Source: CBDBCU01 sp965243185
GTDB lineage: Bacteria; Chloroflexota; Dehalococcoidia; Lucifugimonadales; UBA3495
Assembly: GCA_965243185.1 (NCBI GenBank)
Contig: OZ251531.1
Coordinates: forward strand, 2,480,001-2,544,000
Direction of reading: 5' to 3'
DNA: 64,000 nt
The notes below the pieces were generated by a model. That model saw only the letters and a program-made list of their open reading frames with translations. It did no database searches and was not told the origin of the DNA. A program made the translations under genes and the position numbers. Each line of letters begins with the position of its first letter. Position 1 is the stretch's first letter. Positions 7,880 to 16,095 of the stretch are shown here, one piece after another.

Positions 7880-8807
7880 TTAGCGGCGGCGGACGCGGAC
7901 TTTCTTTTCGCAGGTGGCGGTGTAGGTGTTGGTAAAGGCGGCTTGCACTTTTACAAAGCCGGGCTGGCTCGAAGTCTGCCGGTTGTTCCAGTTGTAGATC
8001 CAGCCTTCGGTGCTGCCGTCGTTCGGGGTCGGGTACGGAGTGGTAGCCGCGACATTTGCGGCCCGCGGATAGCCTTGGCTCGCGCAGTAGGCGGTAGCGG
8101 CGATTTGCGCCCGCTCGTCCCAGTCGAAAGAGGGTGGGCTGGCGGTATAAGCCTGCCGGGCAAACCTATTGTAAGTGACCGGGACATTCGAGAAAACACT
8201 CGGATGGTCGCCCCAAGGCGTTTGAGCCAAGCGGGAGTTATCGGCGGCGAGGCGGAGGCGTTTGATTACGGTTTTCTTGCCGCGGCGCTGCTCCCGGGGG
8301 AATTCAAAGATGAGTTCGCGGCTGACGCCGGTTACGCCGGATTCGCCATCGGTCAGGTAGCCCTCTTGGGCGGCGAGGAAGCCGCGGAAGTTGCCGCTTT
8401 GGCCGAAATAGACGGTATCATCGCGTTCGTTGCGGTCGCGGCCGGCCGCCCAGGTTTCGGCTTTGGTCCAAGTGTCGGACTGGTCGATGGCGCAATAGAT
8501 GGCTTTGCCGCGGTTGGCGGCGAGGGATTCGAGGATCGGCGAGGGATTCGAGGATCATGGAGACGCGGGCATCGTCAGCGTCAGCCACGGCGGGGGATTC
8601 TTGCCAGTCGGCGCAGTTCCAGGGGATGGAGCGGGGGGCGGCTTGGGCGACGCCTGCATAGAACAGGTGTTCGGGGGGGGGTAGTTCGGAAGTGGAGCGG
8701 GTGAGGGCCGGGTCGGCGGGGCCGCGGTTCGGGGCAAAGGCGGCGGCGACCAGGAGCAGGGACAGGGCGGTCAGGGAGAGGATAAGTTTGAGCGGCAAGG
8801 GGAACAT
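7880..8807 (-). pseudogene. Secreted-protein paralog 1, frame broken by a 19-bp duplication
   Basis: Minus-strand locus related to those at 38818 and 53944. Start at 8807 (site CAGGAGG). The N-terminal hydrophobic segment ends AAAFA and is followed by PALTRS and a 9-C run (8673-8681) that is in frame here and encodes part of SELPPPEH. The conserved domain follows (PWNCADWQESPAVADADDAR, YCAIDQSDTWTKAETWAAGR, NFRGFLAAQEGYLTDGESG). A tandem 19-bp duplication (8519-8556), absent from the paralogs, shifts the frame. The C-terminal third, from about residue 170, is unlike the other copies but ends in TATCEKKVRVRRR, sharing the Cys and basic tail. Predicted exported; function unknown. Confidence 0.7.
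8673..8681. repeat. Homopolymer C tract (minus strand), 9 nt
   Basis: Run of nine G on the plus strand inside the start of secreted-protein paralog 1, at the same position as the runs at 39800-39809 and 54701-54709. Slippage here would switch the reading frame. Confidence 0.8.
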
Positions 8808-8972
8808 ATAGACGGGGCCTCCTGGGGAAAGTTCAGGGTAGGGCTAGGGTAACAGGATGAGGCTGGGTTGTCAACCGGGAATTAGGGGGGAATTGCCTTG
8901 CCCCTTTTCATCAGGTATAATCCCTCCACAAAACAAAGACCAAATCATCCCCCACCGATACCTGCTACCGCT

Positions 8973-9329
8973 ATGGGCATCTTTTACCAAACCTTTAGCT
9001 TGGCTGCCAAAACCGGATCCCGGTTTGCCGAAGTAACCGCTATGGTGGACACCGGCAGCGTCTATACTCTGCTGCCCGCGCCTGCCCTGTCTGCCTTGGG
9101 CGTTGTCCCCGAATGGCGCAGCCGCTTCGAGTTGGCTGACGGCAGCGAACAGGAGTACGACCTGGCTGAAGTCCGCATCCGCCTTAACGGGCAGGAACGA
9201 ACCAGCGTCTGCATATTTGGCCCGCCCGATTGCCAACCGCTCCTCGGCGTAGTTGCTTTGGAAAGTTTCGGACTGGCCGCCGACCCGGTGAACGGCCGCC
9301 TGATTCCCGCCCGTCTGTTCCTCGGCTAA
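8973..9329 (+). CDS. Retropepsin-like aspartic protease
   Basis: 118 residues counted from the ATG at 8973, chosen because MGIFYQTFSL begins the domain; no strong Shine-Dalgarno is visible and a start at 8898 is possible. The catalytic motif is VDTGSVYTLLP (Asp near residue 26), with the second conserved region PLLGVVALESFGLAADP near the C-terminus. These single-domain proteases act as dimers. It is followed 21 nt later by a small membrane protein and is not paired with a DUF5678 gene, unlike the proteases at 1590 and 61135. Substrate unknown. Confidence 0.85.
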   Translation: MGIFYQTFSLAAKTGSRFAEVTAMVDTGSVYTLLPAPALSALGVVPEWRSRFELADGSEQEYDLAEVRIRLNGQERTSVCIFGPPDCQPLLGVVALESFGLAADPVNGRLIPARLFLG

Positions 9330-9350
9330 TCCTTCCACCCGCGAGGGTCT

Positions 9351-9533
9351 ATGTCCAACGAAATGATCGCCATTCTTGTCGTCGGAGCCGGTTTGGCTGT
9401 CCTGTGGCTCGGCGTATCCGGGCTGATAGTTACGTTGCTTATTTGGTCGGAGCGGCGGCGTCAGGAACGGCATAACCGGTTGGAAGTTCGGTATGACCGG
9501 TTGGAAGCCCTGTTCGACGGCTTTTGGCGGTAA
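9351..9533 (+). CDS. Small single-pass membrane protein
   Basis: 60 residues with a GAGGG ribosome site. One membrane helix (residues about 6-32, IAILVVGAGLAVLWLGVSGL) is followed by a charged amphipathic tail with a repeated R-L-E / R-Y-D-R-L-E-A pattern. The layout matches the protein at 45689-46027 (N-terminal helix plus repeats on the cytoplasmic side). Function unknown. Confidence 0.6.
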   Translation: MSNEMIAILVVGAGLAVLWLGVSGLIVTLLIWSERRRQERHNRLEVRYDRLEALFDGFWR

Positions 9534-9539
9534 GGGCTA

Positions 9540-9548
9540 TGCTATAAT
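9540..9548 (+). promoter_or_regulatory. Extended -10 promoter of the glycosyltransferase gene
   Basis: TGCTATAAT within GGGCTATGCTATAATTC, identical over 17 nt to the promoters at 1265 and 60808. It lies only 10 nt before the ATG at 9558, so the transcript may be leaderless or nearly so. Confidence 0.55.
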
Positions 9549-9557
9549 TCCCTTCTG

Positions 9558-11879
9558 ATGGCGAGGGCAACGCTCCGATTATTCCCTTATCTTTCCCCTT
9601 TCCGGCGGCGGGCTGCGGATTTCCTGACCGCCTACAGCGCATTGCTTATTGGCGTCCTTTTCCTGCTGGCGGGCTTGGTCGTCATTGATGACTACGGCGT
9701 CGGGATGGATACGCCCGTCCATTACAAGACGGCTAAATATACTCTGGACTATGCGCTGGGGAAGGATGATGCCCTGCTGACCGACTGGGATCGGTTCTAT
9801 GGCGTGGCTTTCGAGGTGCCGCTGCTGCTGGTTGAGCGCGCCCTGGGCTTGGCGGATACCCGCCGCATCCACTTGACCCGGCACTTTCTGATTCATCTGT
9901 TCTTTGTGGCAGCCGGCTTGTGCTGCTACCGGCTGACCTGGAATCTGTTCCACAGCCGGGGGCTGGCTATTCTGGCGATGCTGCTTTTTCTGCTGCATCC
10001 CCGCTTGTATGCCCACTCTTTCTTTAACGCCAAAGACCTGCCTTTGCTCAGTATGTTCATGATTGCCTTGTACCTGCTGGAGCGGGCGTTGCGGCGGGAT
10101 AGTATGGGCGCTTTTATCCTCGGCGGCGTTGCGGTGGGGCTGTTGACCAACATTCGGATTGTGGGGTTGATGCTGTTTCCGGCGGCGCTGGCAATGCGGG
10201 GGTTGGACTTGGGGCCGGCCCGGGATGGGCGGCGGCGGCAATACATACTGCTGACGGCGGGCGTTTTTGCCCTGACCGCGATCGTTACCCTGTACGCTAC
10301 TTGGCCCTGGCTGTGGGGCGACCCGGTGGGGCGTTTCTTGGCGGCTTGGGAGCAGATGTCCCGCTTTCCCTTTCCGCTGCCCTTCCGGTTCCAGGGGGAG
10401 ACCATACTGGCTACGGCGGCGCCGCCGGAATATATACCGGTCTGGTTTGCCATCACGGCGCCGCCGTTCATCCTGCTGCTGGGGCTGGTGGGGATGGCGG
10501 CGGTATTGGGTCGGGGCGTGGCCCGGCCCGGGGCTATTTTCCGCAACACCCGGCTGCGGTTTGCGGGGCTGTTGTTGGCGGCTTTCGGTCTGCCGATCCT
10601 GGCGGTGATGCTGCTGGATTCGACGCTCTACAACGGCTGGCGGCAGCTGTTTTTTCTGTATGCGCCGTTCGGCTTGTTGGCGGTATTGGGCGGCCGTTGG
10701 CTGGTTACGGCTTTACCGGGCCGGGGCTGGCGGGCCGGGGTCTATGGATTAGCCGGCGTTGGCATTGGCTTGACCGTCTTGCAAATGGTACAACTGCATC
10801 CCCATCAGCAGGTCTATTTCAACTTTCTGGTCAACCGGGCTGACCCGGACTATCTACAGACGCAGTACGATTTGGATTATTGGCGGGTTTCGAGCCGGCA
10901 GACGCTGGAGTATCTGCTGGAATGGCAACCCGGGGAGAGGATCTATTTAGTGGGCGGGAAGCAAACGGCGGCGGAAATTCTGCCGGCGGCGGACCGGCAG
11001 CGGCTGGTTTTCAACTCCCGGGAACACGACCCGGATTATCAGTTGGGGGACGCCGGTCAAGTCGGGGATATTAACACCATCTATGCCTACCGCCTTTACA
11101 ACAAGGGGGGCAACAGTATCACCGTTCAGGCTCTGGATACGGCCCGGATGGATGCGGCGGTGGCCGATTACTACCGGCAGGCGTATCAAAGGGCGGTGGC
11201 CGGCGTCCCGATCAGCCGCGGCGAGTATGACCTGTATCGGGATGGGGAAGCGCTGACTTTCGTTAAGGAAAACTGTCCGCCGGGTTATCTGGCTGGTCGG
11301 TTCAGCGTAAAACTTTACCCGCCCTTGCCGCCGCAGCAAGCCGACCAACTGCTTAACAGCTATTCCGTCCGCCGGCGGGAGACCCGGGGGGTGCGGATGG
11401 GGGATAAGTGTCTGGCAATTATTCCTTGGCCGGATTACCCCGTTGCCCACATCCTGGCCGGCCAGTATCATCCGGCGGCGGGTGGGCGGCCGGCGGCGCT
11501 GATTTGGGAGGAGTTGTATGACTTGGCGACGCCGGGACTGGCGGCGCGTATCGTCGCCTTGCGGGAGCGGCAGCCGCAGGTCACTGCTTACTTTGACCTG
11601 TACCGGCGGGGCCAAAGCCTAATCTACTACCGGGAGCCGTGCGCTCCGGCTGAGCTACAGGAACGGTTTTTCCTGCACATTACGCCGGCGGAGCAGCAGG
11701 CGGGTAACGACGGTTTTGAGAATCGGGACTTTGACTTTATGGAGCGCGGCGGCTATTTCGACGGCCGCTGCCTGGCGGTGGTAGCTTTGCCGGATTATCC
11801 GATTGCCGCCATCAGGACGGGGCAGTTCACGGCCGGCGAAGCGCAGTTATGGGCGGCGGAGTTGACGGCAGGCCGGTAA
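9558..11879 (+). CDS. Membrane glycosyltransferase (GT39/ArnT-like) with duplicated C-terminal module
   Basis: 773 residues. The first 420 contain about ten hydrophobic helices, with the acidic DDYGVGMDTP loop after the first helix and LLFLLHPRLYAHSFFNAKDLP. This pattern fits polyprenyl-phosphate-dependent glycosyltransferases of the PMT/ArnT superfamily, probably moving sugars to outer-surface targets. After a soluble region (to about 550) come two copies of a roughly 110-residue module. Each has K-E-N-C or R-E-P-C, then R-F, then a second Cys in DKCLAIIPWPDYPVAHI or GRCLAVVALPDYPIAAIRTG. The same module ends the protein at 40236. Acceptor and sugar unknown. Confidence 0.85.
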   Translation: MARATLRLFPYLSPFRRRAADFLTAYSALLIGVLFLLAGLVVIDDYGVGMDTPVHYKTAKYTLDYALGKDDALLTDWDRFYGVAFEVPLLLVERALGLADTRRIHLTRHFLIHLFFVAAGLCCYRLTWNLFHSRGLAILAMLLFLLHPRLYAHSFFNAKDLPLLSMFMIALYLLERALRRDSMGAFILGGVAVGLLTNIRIVGLMLFPAALAMRGLDLGPARDGRRRQYILLTAGVFALTAIVTLYATWPWLWGDPVGRFLAAWEQMSRFPFPLPFRFQGETILATAAPPEYIPVWFAITAPPFILLLGLVGMAAVLGRGVARPGAIFRNTRLRFAGLLLAAFGLPILAVMLLDSTLYNGWRQLFFLYAPFGLLAVLGGRWLVTALPGRGWRAGVYGLAGVGIGLTVLQMVQLHPHQQVYFNFLVNRADPDYLQTQYDLDYWRVSSRQTLEYLLEWQPGERIYLVGGKQTAAEILPAADRQRLVFNSREHDPDYQLGDAGQVGDINTIYAYRLYNKGGNSITVQALDTARMDAAVADYYRQAYQRAVAGVPISRGEYDLYRDGEALTFVKENCPPGYLAGRFSVKLYPPLPPQQADQLLNSYSVRRRETRGVRMGDKCLAIIPWPDYPVAHILAGQYHPAAGGRPAALIWEELYDLATPGLAARIVALRERQPQVTAYFDLYRRGQSLIYYREPCAPAELQERFFLHITPAEQQAGNDGFENRDFDFMERGGYFDGRCLAVVALPDYPIAAIRTGQFTAGEAQLWAAELTAGR

Positions 11880-11961
11880 GACGGGGAAAGGGAGTATCTG
11901 GATAAGCCAAGTTCAACGGGCGGGGCGCGGTTCGGGATTGCGGCGGTGTCTGGTGGGAGGG

Positions 11962-11991
11962 TTGACGCCGCTGCTGAATTGTATATACAAT
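11962..11991 (+). promoter_or_regulatory. Promoter overlapping a perfect 14-bp palindrome
   Basis: TTGACG (11962-11967) and TACAAT (11986-11991) are spaced by 18 nt and precede the IscA gene. The palindrome ATTGTATATACAAT (11978-11991) covers the -10 region, a natural operator position. An iron or Fe-S responsive regulator is plausible from context but not shown. Confidence 0.5.
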
Positions 11992-12074
11992 AGGGGGCGA
12001 TAGAGGTTGGCGCATTTGCCAAGGTGGAGGGGGCTTTGCCGGGGAACCGGGCCCGCTCCGGCGGAGGTTTGATT

Positions 12075-12431
12075 ATGGCGATTACGATGGACGGCGTGGA
12101 GTTGGGGGTGGCGATTACGGAGAAGGCGGCGGAAAAGATCCGGTATTTTGCCGCCAAGGAGGGCATCAGCGAGGGCGTGGGGCTGCGGGTGGCAGTGAAG
12201 GGCGGGGGTTGCTCGGGGTTGACTTATGACCTGAAAATCACCGATGAGGAGTTGGAGAGCGACAAGGTGGTGGAGCAGCACGGGGTGAAGGTGATGGTGG
12301 ATAAGAAAAGCTACATCTACCTGGTCGGGACGGAGTTGGATTTTTCGGACGGGCTGAACGGGAAGGGCTTTGTCTTTGCCAATCCGAATGCCAAGAAAGC
12401 CTGCGGCTGCGGTACTTCTTTCAGCGTGTAG
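12075..12431 (+). CDS. IscA/HesB-type Fe-S cluster carrier
   Basis: 118 residues, A-type carrier that accepts Fe-S clusters and hands them to apoproteins. The three conserved cysteines are visible: GGGCSG in the middle and ACGCGTSF at the C-terminus (C-G-C). The start MAITMDGVELGVAITEKAAE follows GGAGG. No other isc/suf gene is nearby, so it is a solitary carrier gene. A palindromic promoter lies about 85 bp upstream and a rho-independent terminator just downstream, giving a single-gene unit. Which of IscA, SufA or ErpA it corresponds to cannot be decided from sequence alone. Confidence 0.93.
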   Translation: MAITMDGVELGVAITEKAAEKIRYFAAKEGISEGVGLRVAVKGGGCSGLTYDLKITDEELESDKVVEQHGVKVMVDKKSYIYLVGTELDFSDGLNGKGFVFANPNAKKACGCGTSFSV

Positions 12432-12467
12432 GGCGGCCGGGCCCGGCGACCGGTTAGTTACGAATTT

Positions 12468-12505
12468 CCGCCATTCCGGTTAGGGCCGGGATGGCGGTAT
12501 TTTTT
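12468..12505 (+). terminator. Rho-independent terminator after the IscA gene
   Basis: CCGCCATTCCGG and CCGGGATGGCGG form a 12-bp stem with a 6-nt loop, followed by TATTTTTT. Located 37 nt after the stop codon. Confidence 0.9.
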
Positions 12506-12556
12506 CGGCCGGGTATTGGGGGGAAAGGGGCCGGGGGAAATTTGCAAAGCGGTATT

Positions 12557-13165
12557 GGCGGAACCCCTGGGTACCCAGGGGTTCCGCCCGTCGCGGAAGG
12601 TGGTTGGCAGGTCTGATCATTCGGGTTGCTACGCCGGTTGGATACCTTGCTGCACATTCCGGTAATGCCCGACCAGACTGCCGATTACGGCAGCTGTACC
12701 TTGAATTGGCTACTAACGCCGGTTGGTATGGTTGCCATTCCGGCGGGTTGGCCCAGTCCAGCTACCGTTGGTTGACCACGCTCCAGTCAACCCTAAGCTC
12801 GAACTCCTGTGGGATGGGGCGGCGGTTTGGCGGCGATTGGGATTTGCCGTTTTCCGTTCGCTCCGGTGGGGGATTACGGGTTCCTGGGCCGTGTCCCCGG
12901 GGGAGGAGTTGAGGCGGCCGGCAGCGGATTAGGCGGCCGGGCGCCCACAGCGCGCTGTGGCGATAAAGCAACGGTAAGCTAGCGAATCGTTTAAGTCCCT
13001 GCGTCCAGGGGCCGGGTCTGACCTCGACGGATATTATTATGGGGGATGGATTTGGGGATGTCAATAGTTAATTGGGATGAATTTTCGGGAATGTTGAAAT
13101 TGGTTTTTGGGGTACGGCGGGGGAACTTTTGTAAAAGTCCCCCCGCGCCCCCTCAAAACTTTTGG
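12557..13165 (+). ncRNA. Repeated structured-RNA element, copy B
   Basis: The first hairpin is a perfect 32-nt palindrome (GGCGGAACCCCTGGG and its complement), differing from copy A by paired changes. The next stem is CTGCCG-ATTA-CGGCAG, again a compensated variant. GGTTGACCACGCTCCAGTCAACC, the CACAGCGCGCTGTG palindrome and CAACGGTAAGCTAGCGAA are kept. The core ends near 13050; the downstream AATTTTCGGGAAT stretch and the 30-bp hairpin (one mismatch here) follow to about 13165. Copy B lacks the extra upstream hairpin of copies A and D. No conserved protein frame. Confidence 0.7.
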
Positions 13166-13248
13166 GAATTATATACTTGTGTACCAAACCGCTTGAGCGG
13201 ACAGGCTAGTGGTAGATATAACTAGGTACACAAGTATATAATTCCCAA
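13162..13248. repeat. 87-bp inverted-repeat element
   Basis: Perfect 24-bp arms TTGGGAATTATATACTTGTG+TACC at 13162-13185 and their complement at 13225-13248, separated by 39 nt that contain a small CCGCTTGAGCGG hairpin. It abuts the 3' end of RNA-like copy B. It could be a miniature inverted-repeat element or a strong bidirectional hairpin; only one copy is present here. Confidence 0.75.
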
Positions 13249-13354
13249 TGGAAATATCCGCAGAGGAAATGCTTGGCCGGCCATTGCCCAATGCGGCTAG
13301 ACTGGCGGCGGCGCCCAAAACTTGGGTTTCCTTTGCGGGAAAATAGGTGGTAAA

Positions 13355-13867
13355 ATGAGAGACAATCGGCTGACTTGGTGGTTTTGGGTGCCGGCTTTGC
13401 CCAAGCCCCTAATCGTCGGGGCGTGGGCTTTGTTCCACTTGCTCTCCATCCTGTTGCCTTACGCCTACTACTATTTCAACCCCGGTCAACCGTTGCTGAT
13501 GAGCATCATTCAGGGGCTGGGCGGCAACGCCATCGGGATGTTCACTTGGACGGTTATCGCCATCCAGCTCAACACGGAGGTGATGTATATGATATTCACC
13601 CGCAGAGCCAACGAGCGGGCCGTGGAAAAGGCGGCGGAGCGGGCCGCGGAGCAAGCGGCGGCAAAAGCCCGGGCGGAAACGGAACGAGTTCGGGCGGAAG
13701 CCAAGGCGGAGGCCCGGGCGGAAGCGGCAAAAGCCCGGGCCGAAACCCTAGAATGGTACGAGCGGCAACAAGCCGCTTTCCGGGAAGGGCAGCCTTTTGA
13801 CGAGCCGCCGCCGTTCATCAACCGCAACGGCAACGGTTCTGACGTCGGCAATCCCGGTCAGCCGTAA
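13355..13867 (+). CDS. Membrane protein with Ala/Arg/Glu-rich coiled coil
   Basis: 170 residues, start chosen at ATG 13355 (AGGTGG upstream). Two hydrophobic helices (about residues 16-36 and 52-74, the second IGMFTWTVIAIQLNTEVMYM) are followed by a long charged helix, residues 80-135, with repeated A-E-R-A / R-A-E-A-K-A units typical of a coiled coil. The tail is polar and Pro/Asn-rich. No family recognised. Downstream is a strong hairpin at 13906-13930. Confidence 0.65.
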   Translation: MRDNRLTWWFWVPALPKPLIVGAWALFHLLSILLPYAYYYFNPGQPLLMSIIQGLGGNAIGMFTWTVIAIQLNTEVMYMIFTRRANERAVEKAAERAAEQAAAKARAETERVRAEAKAEARAEAAKARAETLEWYERQQAAFREGQPFDEPPPFINRNGNGSDVGNPGQP

Positions 13868-13905
13868 TCGCGGCCCCGCCATTTCCCCGGTCAAACCATA
13901 AAACC

Positions 13906-13930
13906 GGGGGCCGGCGCAATGCCGGCCCCC
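13906..13930. terminator. Hairpin between convergent genes
   Basis: GGGGGCCGGC, loop GCAAT, GCCGGCCCCC: a perfect 10-bp stem between the convergent genes ending at 13867 and 13985. Likely a bidirectional terminator; no long T-run. Confidence 0.6.
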
Positions 13931-13984
13931 GAGTTTGTCTGTATCGGCTACCGGCCCGGCGAGGCCGGCGGCCGGTGCGCGCCT

Positions 13985-15868
13985 TTACTGGCTGAAGCGC
14001 ATGGTGTTGCCGCGGAGGCGGGGGGCGTAGTAAGGCTCCCACTCCAGGTCGCCAGCCAAGCCATAGACATACACCACCTCAAAGAAGGGGATGAAATAGA
14101 CCTGGTCGTAGGCAATCTGGGCGATGGCTTCCATCGCCGCGGTGCGTTCCGGGCCTTCGGGGATGGCGTTGGCGGCGTTTTTCTGCTCCTCGAACTCCGG
14201 GATGCAGACCCGGCTGCTGCGGCTGAAGCAGCTGAGCCGGGAGTTGTTGAACCGCTGCATATCGAGGATTTCGTTGGAAGTCGCCACTTCGTAGGCGTGG
14301 CCGCTGACATAAGCCGGGCCGGGCGGTTCCCGGTCGGAGCAGTCCATCGCTTCCCGGTAGCCGGGTTCGTCGGTGAAACGGCCGCAACCGGAAATCTGGA
14401 TGTTCCGCGCCGTTCCCAAGTCGCCGTGGGAGTTCAGGTTGGAATTGACGCCGATGTCCCGCCAGAACTGGACGGTGGCTTCCATAATTTCCAGCCCCCG
14501 GATGTTGGAGCCGGGCCGGGTGTTGACATTGATTTCGTTGGTATCGTCATAGCCGGCTTCGGCCAAGAGCTGCCGGGAGAGTTCCGGGTTGTATTCCCGG
14601 ACTTGGGAGTTTTCGGCGTTGATGCCGACGGTGCCGTTCATCGAGATGGCGGCGTGGCAGGGAATCCGCCCGTCAAAGAGGGAGTCCAGCAAAGTTTGGC
14701 AGTCGATGGCGTGAGCCAAAGCCAGCCGCACCTTCTGCTTGGCGAGTTCCTCGTGGAACACCGTATCCAGCACCAGGGTATAGACTTCGGCGGTCTTGCC
14801 GCTGGCGGTTTTGTGGCCCGCGTTCTCGACATTCGCCACTTCGTCAAAGCCGATGTCGGCAGCCCAGTCCGCTTCCCCGGTCTGAACCATCGCCGAGCGC
14901 ACCGGAGCTTCGGCCCGGTACACATGGGTGATGTATTGGATGCTGGGGGCTTGGGCGAACCAGTTGTCGTTGGGCTTGTAGTCCGCAAAAGCCTCGAATT
15001 CGGTGTTGACGCCCGGCGTGTAGCCGGCAATGCGGTAGGGGCCAAAGCCGATGGTCATCGTCGCGCGTTCCGACTCGTCGGCGGCCTCGAACCATTCCGG
15101 ATCCTGGAAATCGGCAAAGAGGGCCGTCCGGGGGTAAATGGGACAGGCTTGGGGACAAACGGCGTGGACGGTCAGGTCGTCGATAACCTCGCCCTCCATA
15201 TCTTTGCCCGTCCAGGTAACGGAGGCACTGGGGTTGTCGGGCTGGCCGTTGTAGTAGATGCCATAAGCGGCGGCCGCGGCGTTCCAGGGCGCGCCGTTAT
15301 GGAACTTCACCCCGTCGCGCAGCTTGAACTCCCAGCGGTCGAGGTCAATCTGCCGCCAACTGTCCACGCCGGAGAGGGGGACAATTTCGCTGGTGCGGTC
15401 GTCGAGCCAGGTCAGGAAGTCGGAAACGAAATCCTGGCAGCCCATGCTGTGGATTTCCGCACTGCACCCGTCGCTCCACGCGCCCACGGCGGCCGGTTCG
15501 GCTTCGGTGACGATGGTGGCGGAATTGCGGGCGCTGACGGCGGCGGCGGGCGGCACGGCGGTGGGCTGGGGCGCGGCGGTGGGCGCCGGCGCGGCCGTAG
15601 CGGCCGGGCTGCTACTACCCGACCCGGTAGCGCCGGCGGCGGCCGGAGCCGGGGTGTTAGCAGCCGGAACTGCCGTCGCTTTGGGAATCATTTGCGGGGC
15701 AAAGGTTGCTGTGGGGGCGGCCGGGGCCGCTTGCTGTTCGGTGGTAGCACCGCCGGCGTCGGGCGGTGCGGTCGCCGAACCGCAGGCTACGGCCAGAATG
15801 GTCAGCAAAGAGAGCAGGGTCAACAGCCGCCAGTTCAGCAGCCGATGCCACAAGTTAGAGGTTCCCAT
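13985..15868 (-). CDS. ABC transporter substrate-binding lipoprotein, family 5 (Opp/Dpp type)
   Basis: 627 residues. ATG at 15868 follows GGGAGGA. A lipoprotein signal peptide ends at LAVAC (Cys about residue 29), followed by an 80-residue Ala/Thr/Pro-rich linker and then the SBP_bac_5 fold. Visible markers are FKLRDGVKFHNGAPWNAAAA, MTIGFGPYRIAGYTPG, KVRLALAHAIDCQTLLDSLF and, near the end, EGPERTAAMEAIAQIAYDQV. It captures peptides or similar solutes for an ABC importer, but no permease or ATPase gene is adjacent, so the cognate transporter is elsewhere. The linker anchors it to the outer face of the membrane. Confidence 0.92.
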   Translation of the reverse strand: MGTSNLWHRLLNWRLLTLLSLLTILAVACGSATAPPDAGGATTEQQAAPAAPTATFAPQMIPKATAVPAANTPAPAAAGATGSGSSSPAATAAPAPTAAPQPTAVPPAAAVSARNSATIVTEAEPAAVGAWSDGCSAEIHSMGCQDFVSDFLTWLDDRTSEIVPLSGVDSWRQIDLDRWEFKLRDGVKFHNGAPWNAAAAAYGIYYNGQPDNPSASVTWTGKDMEGEVIDDLTVHAVCPQACPIYPRTALFADFQDPEWFEAADESERATMTIGFGPYRIAGYTPGVNTEFEAFADYKPNDNWFAQAPSIQYITHVYRAEAPVRSAMVQTGEADWAADIGFDEVANVENAGHKTASGKTAEVYTLVLDTVFHEELAKQKVRLALAHAIDCQTLLDSLFDGRIPCHAAISMNGTVGINAENSQVREYNPELSRQLLAEAGYDDTNEINVNTRPGSNIRGLEIMEATVQFWRDIGVNSNLNSHGDLGTARNIQISGCGRFTDEPGYREAMDCSDREPPGPAYVSGHAYEVATSNEILDMQRFNNSRLSCFSRSSRVCIPEFEEQKNAANAIPEGPERTAAMEAIAQIAYDQVYFIPFFEVVYVYGLAGDLEWEPYYAPRLRGNTMRFSQ

Positions 15869-16039
15869 AATCAGTCCTCCCATCTGAATTACGATTTCCG
15901 TAAAATCTCGGGTGGCGCAGGGGCGGGTTCGGTATCACCTCCGGGATAGGATAGGGATGTTGGCAAGTCTTATATTACACTTGGCGGATTTTGTCAATGC
16001 GGCGGTTTGGGGGCGGCATTTTTTCAGAAAGGGTTGGTC

Positions 16040-16075
16040 GTTGCCGGCAAAGGGCGGCGTAATCAGCCATAGTTA
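16040..16075 (-). pseudogene. Remnant start of a third cassette gene A
   Basis: GTAATCAGCCATAGTTAAAC (16054-16073) nearly duplicates the region around the start of gene A1 at 16931 (MADYA). After the first few codons the similarity ends. It marks the edge of the 861-bp tandem duplication. Confidence 0.55.
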
Positions 16076-16095
16076 AACATCCTGGCCCGGATGGA

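Noticed and set aside
12604..12912. IscB/TnpB-type guide-RNA nuclease linked to the RNA-like copies
   Set aside because: No such protein is encoded near any of the four copies; the HNH proteins at 36040 and 58120 belong to other systems.
13919..15949. 676-codon plus frame opposite the ABC binding lipoprotein
   Set aside because: Antisense shadow; the minus frame has a signal peptide, ribosome site and family motifs.
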